Source: Inia geoffrensis (Eukaryota; Chordata; Mammalia; Artiodactyla; Iniidae). From it: a stretch of DNA of 64,000 nt. Under the pieces are notes generated by a model, which saw only the letters and a program-made list of their open reading frames with translations, had not been told where the DNA came from and did no database searches. Shown here in pieces: positions 33,690-43,972 of this stretch. Both the position numbers and the translations under genes were made by a program. The stretch spans positions 179,061,945-179,125,944 of the forward strand of contig CM070902.1 of the NCBI GenBank assembly GCA_036417435.1, written 5' to 3'. How positions within the stretch are numbered: position 1 is the first letter of the stretch; the number at the start of each line of letters is the position of its first letter.

Positions 33690-33815
33690 TACAATCTTAT
33701 CCATTAGGAGTGTCACTTTACAAATAAGGAAACAGAGGATTGGAGAGTTTAAACAGGAAGCTTGAATACCTCCAGTTAGTGAATTCCTGGGCTAACATCT
33801 GAACCCAGTTAACAA
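33690..33815 (+). mobile_element. MIR fragment
   Basis: TACAATCTTATCCATTAGGAG, CACTTTACAAATAAGGAAACAGAGG and ATTCCTGGGCTAACATCTGAACCCAG fit the MIR core and 3' part (ATTTTACAGATGAGGAAACTGAGG ... GGATTCGAACCCAG). Confidence 0.7.
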
Positions 33816-33941
33816 AAAACAAACAGACAAACAAAAAAACATGTTGGGAACCACTTGCTATATGGCTGATGAATTGGAGGGTAGAGATTACACGTAAGGA
33901 TTGCTGAGAAATGTAAATGTATGTATGCTGCCTATGACTAT

Positions 33942-34035
33942 GTCACCCATTACCTGTGTGTCTTTGGATAAGGCGATTACCACGATTCAATGTCCTCATC
34001 CATAAAATGAAAGTATTACCCAGACAAATTCAATC
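33942..34035 (+). mobile_element. MIR fragment
   Basis: CATTACCTGTGTGTCTTTGG, ATAAGGCGATTACC and TGTCCTCATCCATAAAATGAAAG fit the MIR 5' half (TGTGTGACCTTGGGCAAG ... TTTCCTCATCTGTAAAATGGG). Confidence 0.7.
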
Positions 34036-34365
34036 AAAGCTGCATTTTAGAGAGTATAAATGTGGCACCCAATTAATCATGACCATTCCATGGTGGTCAG
34101 CATTAAAAACAGCAATGGGCAACAAAAACGGTTTACACCATCCTCAGTATCTCAGTGCTTCAAAACTTTTGTTGGTACTTCCTGTCAACACTGCTGTCAC
34201 TTACGAGTTACTGCAAGTTGCAATTACGGGACCACAAAAGCCCCCAGAAACCCTGAACCTGAGAAATTCTTGTCGGATATAACAGGAGTGTACTTGAACA
34301 CAGGTAAAGGGATAACAAACCTGATGTTCTTCAGTTTACTTGAAAATATACTCTTTTGAAATTAC
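34036..34365. other. Unique DNA
   Basis: Two plus ORFs overlap here in different frames (33956-34282, 108 codons, and 34060-34359, 99 codons). The first begins inside the MIR. Neither has a motif that I recognise, so I do not call a gene. Confidence 0.35.
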
Positions 34366-34741
34366 CTGGATTACTGAGTGAAGTAAGTCAGACAGAGAAA
34401 GACAAATATCAAAGGATGTCACTTATGTGTGGAATCTAAAAAAATGATACAAATGAACTTATTTACAAAACAGAGATAGACTCACAGGCATAGAAAACCA
34501 ACTTATGGTTACCAGAGGGGAAGCAGGGGAGGGGTAAATTAAGAGTTTGGAGTTAAAATATACACACCATGATATATAAAATTGTTAACCAACAGACACC
34601 TACTTTATAGCACAGGGAACTCTACTCAATATCTTGTAATAACCTATAACGGAAAAGAATGTGAAAAAATCGCTTTGCTCTACATATGAAACTAACACAG
34701 CAGTGTAAATCAACTATATTTCAATACAAAAATTTTTTTAA
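34366..34741 (+). mobile_element. L1 3' end, plus strand
   Basis: L1MA-type end: GAGTGAAGTAAGTCAGACAGAG (end of ORF2), TGTGTGGAATCTAAAAAAATG, CAACTTATGGTTACCAGAGG, AGCACAGGGAACTCTACTCAATATC, TGTAAATCAACTATATTTCAATAC and an A/T tail. It is 5'-truncated just before the ORF2 stop. Confidence 0.92.
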
Positions 34742-35169
34742 TGGCCTGGATTGTCTGCACTAGCTCGATCAGTTTCTGTTTTAGCTGATTTTCTAATTAC
34801 ATTGGAATAAAAGCAGTTATACCTAGATTATAAGTAGAAGACAAAATAGCTTATCGCACTGTGACAAACCCTACACAATCCTTGGATCCAATGGGAAGGG
34901 TGGTGATGTGTGCATCCCAGCGTTGGTCCTCAGAGTCCCAGCAACCTCTCAGTGTACTTTACTGAAGTTATACTTAGGAGTGGATGCTGATGCATACACA
35001 GGGTGTCTGGCATTTTTACTAGACACTGTTGACAGTTTCTAATAAGAATGCACCAAATTAACTCTTAGCTGCAGCTGGAGAGAATTCTTATTTCTTAACT
35101 AACTTGAAATCTTTGAAAACATTTGGTAATTAAAAAAAAATATTTTCTCTGTAGTCATTTTAGGATTTG
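34742..35169. other. Unique AT-rich DNA
   Basis: No repeat or exon is recognised. Confidence 0.35.
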
Positions 35170-35540
35170 TGTTAGAGCACTATGATTATGATTTGGGTTT
35201 TGAGGCTGATTAGAAGAGATCCTTCTAGTATTTTTTGGCCATTCGTTATACTCGTCAGTAAGTTATCAGCCCATTTCTCTATTGCATTAATTAATACTGG
35301 TCTGCAAATATTATTTATATATTTTAGATGGGAATCTTAAGTCAAATGCATGTAAGGCAAAATACATCTGTTAATCTGACCTTTGGCTCACGTAATAATG
35401 TCTTTTTGATAAACATTATTTATTTTAATTTATTAATTTAACTATATTAAAATTTTAAAGTATTGTTAGTGCTTTCTCTGTCTATTTGAGAAATGTTTGC
35501 CCTCACGAAATTGATGATGTTGCTTTTTATTTTGTTCCCT
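35170..35540 (-). mobile_element. Old L1M fragment, minus strand
   Basis: The reversed L1 pattern includes TTTGATAAACATTATTTATTTTAATT near 35404 and TTGTTAGTGCTTTCTCTGTC followed by TATTTGAGAAATGTTTGCCC, equivalent to GTTAGTGCTTTTTGTGTC ... AAGAAATCTTTGCC of L1M. It is strongly diverged. Confidence 0.6.
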
Positions 35541-36061
35541 AATGGCTTGTTTGCCACTCACCTTTCAATCTGCACTGTATTTGAAATTGGTTTTTATGGC
35601 TGGAATGCACAAAACATCTACTTTCCTCCATACGCATATCTAATCCACTCAGCACTGCCTACTGAAGTGGCAGTCTTTTCTTCCCTTCACTGCAGTGTGA
35701 CTTCCGTCGTAAGTTAGGGGACCACGTATGCTTGTCCTATTTCTGAACTTTCTCCCTACTTATCTGTCATTGCACTGAATCACAGGGGCTTAATCATGAC
35801 AGCTTTACAGGAGGTCTTCTCTCTGTCAGAGTAAATCCTCTTTCTTTCTTTTCTTTTGTGTAGTTTTCATCACATTGCCTTGGATCTTCTTAGGCCTTTG
35901 CATTTCTCGTGAGTTTTTAAATAATTTTGTCAGTTTAAAAACCAACCAAACAAAGCAAACCCAGATATCTATTGTGCTAAATCTATTGTTAAGTTGGGAA
36001 GGAAGTGCCCTCTCTTTTCTTTTTTTTTTGCTTATTCCATATGAATTTTATTTACTTATTT
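35541..36061. other. Unassigned AT-rich DNA
   Basis: This may continue the old L1 on the left. There is a T-rich block at 36010-36070 where the next L1 tail was inserted. Confidence 0.35.
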
Positions 36062-37655
36062 ATTTTTTTTAACATCTTTATTGGAGTATAATTGCTTTAC
36101 AATGGTGTGCTGGTTTCTGCTTTATTAACAAAGTGAATCAGCTATACATATACATATATCCCCATATCTCCTCCGTCTTGTGTCTCCCTCCCACATTCCC
36201 TATCCCACCCCTCTAGGCGGTCACAAAGCAACAAGATGATTTCCCTGTGCTACGTGTCTGCTTCCAACTAGCTATTTACATTTGGTAATGTATATATGTC
36301 CGTACCACTCTCTCACTTCGCCCCAGCTTACCCTTCCTCCTTCTGTGTCCTCGAGTCCATTCTCTGTGTCTGCGTCTTTATTCCTGTCCTGCCCCTAGGT
36401 TCTTCAGAACTTTTCTTTTTTTTTTTATCCATATATATGTGTTAGCATACGGCACTCATTTTTCTCTTTCTGACTTACCTCACTCTGTATGACAAACCCT
36501 AGGTCCATCCACCTCACTACAAAAAACTCAATTTTGTTTCTTTTTATGGCTGAGTAATATTCCATTGTATATATGTGCCACATCTTCTTTATCCATTTGT
36601 CTGTCAATGGACACTTAGGTTGCTTCCATGTCCTGGCTATTGTAAATAGAGCTGCAATGAATATTGTGGTACATGACTCCTTTTGAATTATGGTTTTCTC
36701 AGGGTATATGCCCAGTAGTGGGAATGCTGGGTCATATGCTGGTTCTATTTTTAGATTTTTAAGGAACCTCCATACTGTTCTCCATAGTGGCTGTATCAGT
36801 TTACATTCCCACCAACAGTGCAAGAGGGTTCCCTTTTCTCCACACCCTCTCCAGCATTTATTGTTTGTAGATTTTTTGATGATGGCCATTCTGAATGGTG
36901 TGAGGTGATACCTCATTGTAGTTTTGATTTGCATTTCTCTAATGATTAGTGACGTTGAGCATCCTTTCATGTGTTTGTTGGCCATCTGTATGTCTTCTTT
37001 GGAGAAATGTCCATTTAGGTCTTCTGCCCATTTTTGGATTAGGTTGTTTTTTTGATATTGAGCTGCATGAGTTGCTTGTAAATTTTGTAGATTAATCCCT
37101 TGTCAGTTGCTTCATTTGCAAATATTTTCTCCCATTCTGAGGGTTGTCTTTTCATCTTGTTCATGTTTTCCTTTGCTATGCAAAAGCTTTTAAGTTTCAT
37201 TAGGTCCCAACTGTTTATTTTTGTTTTTATTTCCATTCCTCTAGGAGGTGGGTCAAAAAGGATCTTGATGTGATTTATGTCATGGAGTGTTCTGCCTATG
37301 TTTTCGTCTAAGAATTTTATAGTGCCTGGCCTTACATTTAGGTCTTTAATCCACTTTGAGTTTATTTTTGTGTATGGTGTTAGGGAGTGTTCTAATTTCA
37401 TTCTTTACATGTAGCTGTCCAGTTTTCCCAGCACCTCTTATTGAAGAGGCTGACTTTTCTCTCCATTGTATATTCTTGCCTCCTTTATCAAAGATAAGGT
37501 GACTATATGTGCATGGGTTTATCTCTGGGTTTTCTATCCTATTCCATTGATATGTATTTCTGTTTTTATGCCAGTACCATACTGTCTTGATTGCTGTAGC
37601 TTTGTAGTATTGTCTGAAGTCTAGGAGCTTGATTCCTCCAGCTCCTGTTTTCCTT
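36062..37655 (-). mobile_element. 5'-truncated L1, minus strand
   Basis: Same family as the L1s at 8434 and 16290 but reversed. The 3' end is at 36062 (TTTTTTTTAACATCTTTATTGGAGTATAATTGC) and the 5' break is near 37655, after AGCTTGATTCCTCCAGCTCC. The 3' UTR is at 36062-36420 and ORF2 at 36425-37655. No clear TSD is visible. Confidence 0.95.
36425..37655 (-). pseudogene. L1 ORF2 C-terminal remnant, broken
   Basis: The last 186 codons are open (36425-36985). They include the cysteine-rich C-terminal segment [19 protein letters not shown] (C-x3-C ... H-C-x3-C), [12 protein letters not shown] and [15 protein letters not shown], ending at the native stop after RMLTHIYG. A second open piece (37039-37401) carries [21 protein letters not shown] small deletion in the A-rich stretch near 37045-37055 shifts the frame between them. 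The catalytic domains are absent. Confidence 0.95.
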
Positions 37656-37978
37656 GTTTCTTACTGTACAAACTCTTAAGACTTGACTTCATTCAGAATG
37701 ATCCTTGATTTTAAATTTCCCAATGATTTAGACTCCATGAATAGATTTTTAAAAAATCATTATCCAACGAACTTTTAAGTCTAACAGTATGTCAAAAAAA
37801 ACCTGATTTCCAGGAAATGTCTGAGTTACACCGTTCATATTATTTTGAAATGGATGCTCAAGCACAAATCACTTGAAGGAAAGAATCATCTACCCATTGT
37901 CAGGAATTAAACCAACAGTGCTAGGATTCACTGTTTAAGGGGGAAAAATCTCTAATTTTGAAATATTAAAAATTAAGG
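37656..37978. other. Unique AT-rich DNA
   Basis: No repeat or exon is recognised between two L1 pieces. Confidence 0.35.
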
Positions 37979-38250
37979 ACCTGTTTGGTTTTTATAAATT
38001 TTTATTTTGAAATAAGTCTAGCTTCACAGAAGGTTGTACAACTATGTAGAGACAAAACTCATCCCTCAGAGCCCCTTCTGAGGACAATCTCTTACACAGC
38101 CATAGTGCAATGTCACAACCCAGAAACTGAAAAAAGTTCCACCCACAGAGGTTATTCATACATCTACAGCTACACATGACCTGGTGTGTGTAGCTCTATC
38201 TGATTTCATTACACACGTAGCCTTGTGTAACCATCTCCATGATGAAGGTG
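37979..38250 (-). mobile_element. Old L1M fragment, minus strand
   Basis: Reversed L1M 3' UTR pattern: TTTTTATTTTGAAATAAGTC, AGCTTCACAGAAGGTTGTAC, AATCTCTTACACAGCCATAG, TTTCATTACACACGTAG and TGTAACCATCTCCATGATGAAG (compare CATAACCATAGTACAATTATC and TGTAACCACCACCACAATC of L1M). Confidence 0.7.
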
Positions 38251-38570
38251 GAAGATGTGAGGAATGGGGTTGGCCTATGTGAGGGGTAAAAAAAAGGAGT
38301 CTTGTGCTGATTGTACAGTTGAGTGAATTGTTTTCTAATATAAATTGTGGAATTTGTTTCTACTTAAGGTTTTTAAAACACATTTAGAAAAGTTTATACT
38401 GTTGCCCTTGAGGTGAAATTCTGCATGAATAAAGTCAAAATAAACAAGCAAGAAGATGGAGATTTTAAAGGGATAATTGATTAAAATCATAGCCGACCAC
38501 CCTCTTTTCAGATTGTCTTACTATTCAAATTAAAGTGTCTGGGGGGAAGAAGTATTTGACAACAAATAGA
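38251..38570. other. Unique AT-rich DNA
   Basis: No repeat or exon is recognised. Confidence 0.35.
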
Positions 38571-38790
38571 ATTCAAATGACCTCTTGTGTTTGTTAACTT
38601 TATTAATTGCTTTAACTCCAAGTGCCTGCATTTACTGGCACTGAAAGTTCCCATTATTTATGGCCATTTATTGTGGAAGACCTTTGTTCTTTGTGTTTTT
38701 CAGCTCTGTTATTCTTAAGAGCCAGGAACTCTGACAGCTGCTGCCAGCCCTATGCAGTTTGTTTAAAACAATAGGGAAAATTGCCTAGCA
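38571..38790. other. Candidate conserved non-coding block
   Basis: Repeat-free DNA with several transcription-factor-like words close together: TTATTAATTGC, CAGCTGCTGCC, AACAATAGGG and TTTATGGCCATTTATTG. The composition is balanced compared with its flanks. Conservation cannot be seen from one sequence, so this is only a suggestion. Confidence 0.25.
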
Positions 38791-38868
38791 ACCTCACATC
38801 CAGCTTCTGGTACCCTCCTGGAGATCACATTCCAGACACACTCTGCTCATCTCCACCAGCTCACAGGG

Positions 38869-38870
<2 letters not shown>

Positions 38871-38906
<36 letters not shown>

Positions 38907-38910
38907 ACTA
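38871..38910. repeat. (CA)n microsatellite
   Basis: About 15 pure AC units (38872-38901) are followed by TCACACAC. Confidence 0.97.
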
Positions 38911-39424
38911 TATCAAAACTAGACTGACCTTCACTTGCCTAAAATAAATGGCCCAATTTTTCACAACCAGTGCATTTCTCCAGCATGCAGATCAGAGCTG
39001 GGTTGTTAACTCTGAAGTGCTTATAGAGATTTACAGAAATGAATTCATTTCACCCTCTGCAGAGTTCGCTGGCAGAGGTGAACTTTTTAAAGATGGAAGT
39101 GTGCAGCCTCCATTGCTAAAATGGAAAAAATATACCCCTTACACTTCATTAAATATTTAATGCCTTATAACTAGTGATATTGACAGAGCTGTCGGAATTC
39201 AGGTTTATTTGGAGTCAGTTTCAGAGCCTGGAAGAGGAGTGAACCCAGCATTATTTGAACCGTGATTACAGCCAGGATTTCAGTCTCTGCTCCTCTGCTG
39301 TATTTCCTTCTTTTATACTCCTGTTCATCAGGTGAGTATGATGGACACTTAGGATGTTATTGGACTTTGTGAGGAGAGCACTGTATCAAAGTGTTAGAAG
39401 GCTGGACTTCAACAGTGGAATTGC

Positions 39425-39560
39425 ATTTGTTTTGTGTTCCATATCTAGAAAGATCTAGGTAATCACTTCACTTCTTATCTTTATATCGTCATCTGCGTGA
39501 TAGAAACACACTAAATGATCACTAGGGTCCCGTCTCATTTAACATCCCAGGATTCCATCG
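39425..39560 (+). mobile_element. Possible MIR fragment
   Basis: GATCTAGGTAATCACTTCACTTC followed by ATCTTTATATCGTCATCTGC resembles the MIR segment (CTTGGGCAAGTCACTTAACCTC ... TCATCTGTAAAATG). Weak. Confidence 0.4.
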
Positions 39561-39847
39561 ACAGTGTTGGTTTTCTATGAGACCGTTTTATACAGAAAAA
39601 TTGAGAAGGAGGGAAAAGCTATGCTAGATAGTTTTTTCCTTCTTGTAACTATGCTGTTAGGCCCAACATTGCTGTCTGTAAAACTGGGAGGAAAGGGTGA
39701 ATCAGAGAGCCACAGACACATACACAACCCTGGCAGGAGTACACATATGTACAACTATTCCACATAATAATACAAGTTATATATAGAACTTTTTGAAAGT
39801 TGGGGGATGGTTTAAGGGCAAAGCACTAAGAAAGAGCAATTCTAATG
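39561..39847. other. Unique DNA
   Basis: No repeat or exon is recognised. A 67-codon ORF (39564-39767) has no known motif. Confidence 0.3.
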
Positions 39848-40092
39848 CAGAGGTCAGAAACCACAGCCCGTGGATCAAATCCATCCAGCCTGCTACTTAA
39901 TTTTGTAAACAAAGATTTACTGGAACACGGTTCACCCATTCTTTTACATATTATCTGTGGCTGCTTTCCTGCTAGGATGCCATAGTTAAGTCGTTGTGAC
40001 AGAAGCCGTATGTCACAAAGCTGAAATACTTACCATTTGGCCATTTACAGAAAAACTGTGTGGATTCCTGTTGCAGTGTATGAGAACCTCTG
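39848..40092 (+). mobile_element. hAT-type non-autonomous DNA transposon, near full length
   Basis: It starts CAGAGGTCAGAAACCACAGCCCGTGG and ends GAGAACCTCTG, so short terminal inverted repeats (CAGAGGT) are visible. Internal blocks TTTGTAAACAAAGATTTACTGG, AACACGGTTCACCCATTC and ATTTGGCCATTTACAGAAAAAC match the common mammalian hAT MER family also seen at 4825-4914. An 8-bp TSD is not clear. Confidence 0.8.
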
Positions 40093-41942
40093 CTGTATTT
40101 ATTTAGACTTGAAATCAGTCAACTCAACCACATGTACATATAAATGAAAGTGAAAATTTTATAACTATTAAATTGTACAATTCAATGTTCTAGATTATCT
40201 ATTATTTCAATAGAGCTCATAGTCACAAAGAAAGTAAAGACTGAATTTGATGGCAGAGAATAGATGTGTTTGTCCTTAATTTTTCAAAATGAGTTATTGC
40301 TTTTAGGTTTGCTCATATATTTATAGTTAAATATTCAGAAACTGTTTGGAAACATCAAGGTTACTACATGTGAAATGTAATATCTGATCAGAGGATGCTA
40401 TGCGAAAATTTGGAGCCCCTCCAAAAAAAAAAGAAAACCACAACAGTATTCCTGGGGAAAATGTGGAATTCAGGGGCCTGGTTTCCATCAATATCACTGA
40501 CAGCATGATTGTAAGTTTACACATCATCAATGTAAAGCTGATCATTTTACATTATGATACGCTTTATAGCTTTATATACACCTTCCTACCACTGGATCAG
40601 GACTGTTTAATTTCTCAATCATATGTTACTTTCTGAAGTGATTAACAGAATCTTTAAAACAGAAATATAAAAAAATATGTTAAATCAATGGAGAAAGGAA
40701 TGTTCAACTTCTCTGTTTCTTCCTTGTCTTTAATCCCTTCTAACCCACACCCCAAACAGCTAAACACATGGAGATAGAGTTTTATCTTGCTAGGCACTTC
40801 CTCAACACATAGGTAATTTTCACTCTTACATAAGATTACAGTGTAGGTTAATACTTCATCTCCCAATGCTCTGGGGAGAATCTTGTCATAGAAAAGGTCA
40901 TCTCTGAATAGTAGACACAATTCAGCCCCATCACTATGGAGTCAGAAAGCAATGTTTTCTTTTCATTTGAAACATTTGAACCCAGAAGGATCGATTGTGT
41001 CATCTCTTTTCCTACCAACTGGCCCCTCCGACAGGCCTCCCTGGGCTGTCCGGTGACAGCCTGGTCTGTCTATGGTGAGACTATGGTGAGATGTATTTTG
41101 CTCGGCTCTTACCTTTTATTCTTTGGTCTCGTTTCCAGCCACATGCACTGCCTCTCTGCCCCTAAATGCAGAGTTTTTGTAACTGGGTGTCCTTCGGTCT
41201 GATCGTGTTTTGCTGCCCAGGTCGGGTCAACACGGTTTGTGATGCTCTTGTTCTCCTCTTCCCTCATAACTGTCAAGTTACCTGGAGATGGGCATACTCA
41301 ACCTCATGTCCTCTTGCCTTTGGATCTGCTCCCTGCCAAGGAGCATTTCTGATTTTGATCCTGTCCAATTGGGCAGATTCGGCCACCCTCCCTGCCTGTG
41401 TTTTGCTTTTGCTGCCATCTGCTGGGGAACCAATTATTTCATCTCAGACACGCCTGACAGCTCGCTTGAAACTTCTGCTCAGCCAATTCAGTGCATCTTA
41501 TTAACTAGAGATGCGTCGTCAGGTCCCGCAGATCCGACCTACCTAAGTTGGAAGGTCTGCCCCCGTATCTAAGTTGTCTAATCACACAGCAAGTAACTCG
41601 AGAAGAGAATACTAGAAATCACTGAAATGAAAATCAGTGTGAGAAGGTACATTTGCTTGCTTTCTGTGAATTTTACTTAAGGTGCATTTTTCCGTGTGTG
41701 TATTTTGCCACATTCTCAGAGACCTGCCTGTCTGGATACAGAACACTTCCTGATAACAGGCCGATATCAGTGAAGAGGCCAGTTTCCATACAGGGTCCAC
41801 ATAAAAGAAGCGAGTTCACAGGGGCATTTCAACCAGACAGATCTGACAGGTAACTTTGGCACCACCATGAATAAGCCATGGTACTGAGAAAACATGACTT
41901 AAGTAATTCTAAATTTCATTTTCCTTTCTTTAAAATTGTGTA
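40093..41942. other. Mostly unique DNA, no gene recognised
   Basis: 40093-40930 is AT-rich and featureless. 40930-41600 has balanced composition, with plus ORFs of 88, 112 and 94 codons overlapping in different frames (40936-41202, 41166-41504, 41288-41572). Cys- and Leu-rich translations without recognisable domains suggest chance frames, but the block is repeat-free and could be an unrecognised exon or pseudogene. Confidence 0.35.
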
Positions 41943-42265
41943 GGGACTTCCCTGGTGGCGCAGTGGTTAAGAATCCACCTACCACTGCAGAGGACACGGG
42001 TTTGAGCCCTGGTCCAGGAAGATCCCACATGCCGTGGAGCAACTAAGCCCGTTGCGCCACAACTACTGAGCCCGCGAGCCACAACTACTGAAGTCCGCGC
42101 ACTAGAGCCCGTGCTCCACAACAAGAGAAGCCACTGCAATGAGAAGCCCGTGAACCACAACGAAGAGCAGCCCCCGCTCGCCACAACTAGAGAAAGCCCG
42201 CACGCAGCAACGAAGACCCAGCACAGCCAAAAATAAATAAATAAATAAATTTATAAAATTGTGTA
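41931..42265 (+). mobile_element. CHR-type SINE, long ~300 bp form, with TSDs
   Basis: The body spans 41943-42253, from GGGACTTCCCTGGTGGCGCAG through CACAACTACTGAGCCCGCGAG and GACCCAGCACAGCC to a tail of AAATAAATAAATAAATAAAT. Flanking repeats TAAAATTGTGTA lie at 41931-41942 and 42254-42265 and are identical. It has the extra 3' body that the ~200 bp copies lack. Confidence 0.97.
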
Positions 42266-43449
42266 AACTACCATCAGCCATTACAATTTGTGAAGAATAA
42301 GAAAATAATGCATGTTAAGTACTTACCTCAGTGCCAGGTACACAAACTTCCTCGGTCAGTGAGACTCATGCTGTCTTAGACCACATGTATCGAGGTGGAA
42401 TACTTAGGTCCAATTATGGTGAAAGGAAATGAACGCCGCGCCCCCCTTTCTCTTTTTCTAAAACACAGTTCTAGTCTATGACATCATCTTCATTACCTCT
42501 CTTTTCTTCCTACAAGGATTCTTTGTCCACAAGGGATAATTCATACATGTCATTGCCTAACTGGACACAAGCCAAAGGAAGAAATAGAATTTGCAAAAGG
42601 AAAATGGAAAAAGCTCCCGCATTCTCTAATGCAGAAAATGGAAAAAGCTCTCACGTTCTCTAATGGTCTTTTGTTTGAACCATAAATATACAGTTGAAGA
42701 GAACTTGCGTTTCAGCGATTTATACTCTACCTCCTGGTTTTGATTTTAAGGTCTCAGGAAGCTTCAGTGTTTAAATCATCAGAAGAGATACAGCTGATCA
42801 GTTTGAAAGAAGTCAGTCTTTAAGGGAAGCTCATGAATGGACTCTGAACCCGGTGACGTTTGTCAGCAATGTTGTTCTTTCTATGCTTTTGGCAAACATA
42901 CTGCTAAAAGTGCTCGATACACAGAATATACCTATAATTGGAAAAGAAATGCTTGCATGTTTGGTTTCTGGTACTTATCCTACCTATACCCTCATGAAAG
43001 TTCCTGCTGAACATTTGCCAGCTGGAACCATGACCAACGTCAGGTAGAGTAGATTGATTTGTTCTCACAATTAATAAAATTGCCTAACAAAAAGAGCAAG
43101 TTGGTAAATCCTTCTCAGATTTAGGTTTGGATTTAGAATTTATCGGCATTTGTTTTTTTCTGAATGTAAATAACTAGAATAAGGTTTAAAGGCTGCAAAT
43201 TAAGGAAGACATCCCATGATAAGGTTATCGTTTGCCTTAAGATTTGAAATTATCAAAAGGTATTCACCCAATTATCTTTAGAATTGCTGAAGAAAATTCT
43301 GAGGGTCGTTCATATCCTTTCAGTGAGAATAAGAGTTAATAGAATTTATTTCTGTGCAGTAAAGAAAGTAAAAAGAAAAAAATCTAGATTTCTGATTCTT
43401 ACAAATTCCTTTGTCCTTAACTTCTTGTTAAATGCGTCAGTCCTAATGA
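42266..43449. other. Unique DNA with a 34-bp tandem duplication
   Basis: No repeat family is recognised. A perfectly spaced near-duplicate unit lies at 42600-42665. A 64-codon ORF (42853-43047) has no motif that I know and no supporting context. Confidence 0.35.
42600..42665. repeat. 34-bp tandem duplication
   Basis: Two units start with GAAAATGGAAAAAGCTC at 42600 and 42634 and both end in GTTCTCTAATG or CATTCTCTAATG. The period is 34 bases with about three differences. Confidence 0.9.
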
Positions 43450-43835
43450 CTTAATCTGCTCAGGCTGCCATAATGAAATATCAGGGACTATTCACTTAAG
43501 CAAACAACAGACTTTTATGTCTCACAGGTCTGGGGGCTGGGAAGTCTAGGATCAGGGTGCTGCCCAAAGTGGTCCCTAGGGAGGGCTCTGTCCTTGGCTT
43601 GCAGGGAGTCTCCTTCCTGCTGTGTCTTCACATGAAGGACAGAGAGAGAATGAAGGGATTCTAGGGAGCTCTCTGGCACCTCTTCTTACAAGGACACAAA
43701 TCCTATCAGATTGGGGCCCCACACTTTTGACCTCATTTATCCTTAATTACTCCCTATGGGTCCTGTCTCCAAATATTGTCACATCCGGTTATTTTCAACG
43801 TACAAATTTAGGTGGTACACATCACTGAATCTACA
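43450..43835 (-). mobile_element. MLT1-type (MaLR) solo LTR, minus strand
   Basis: Reversed LTR blocks occur in order: CTCAGGCTGCCATAATG, TATGTCTCACAGGTCTGGGG, GCTTGCAGGGAGTCTCC, CTTACAAGGACACAAATCC, TTTGACCTCATTTATCC, TCCAAATATTGTCACATCCG and TACAAATTTAGG. Ends are approximate. Confidence 0.85.
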
Positions 43836-43904
43836 CTTTTGGATGGAAATACAATTCTCAATGTTGTGTGTATTAGCTCTGTAAATGCCATCAATGTGTA
43901 CTTT

Positions 43905-43972
43905 TTTTAAATTTAATTTTTTAAAATTCTTATTGGAGTATAGTTGATTTACAGTGTTGTTAGTTTTCTCAT
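43905..43972 (-). mobile_element. L1 3' terminal stub, minus strand
   Basis: About 65 bases read as a reversed L1 3' end: TTTAAAATTCTTATTGGAGTATAGTTGATTTACAGTGTTG. It is severely 5'-truncated. Confidence 0.75.

Noticed and set aside
36425..36985. 186-codon minus ORF as a host gene
   Set aside because: Sequence is the C-terminus of L1 ORF2, with the same motifs in two other copies in the window.
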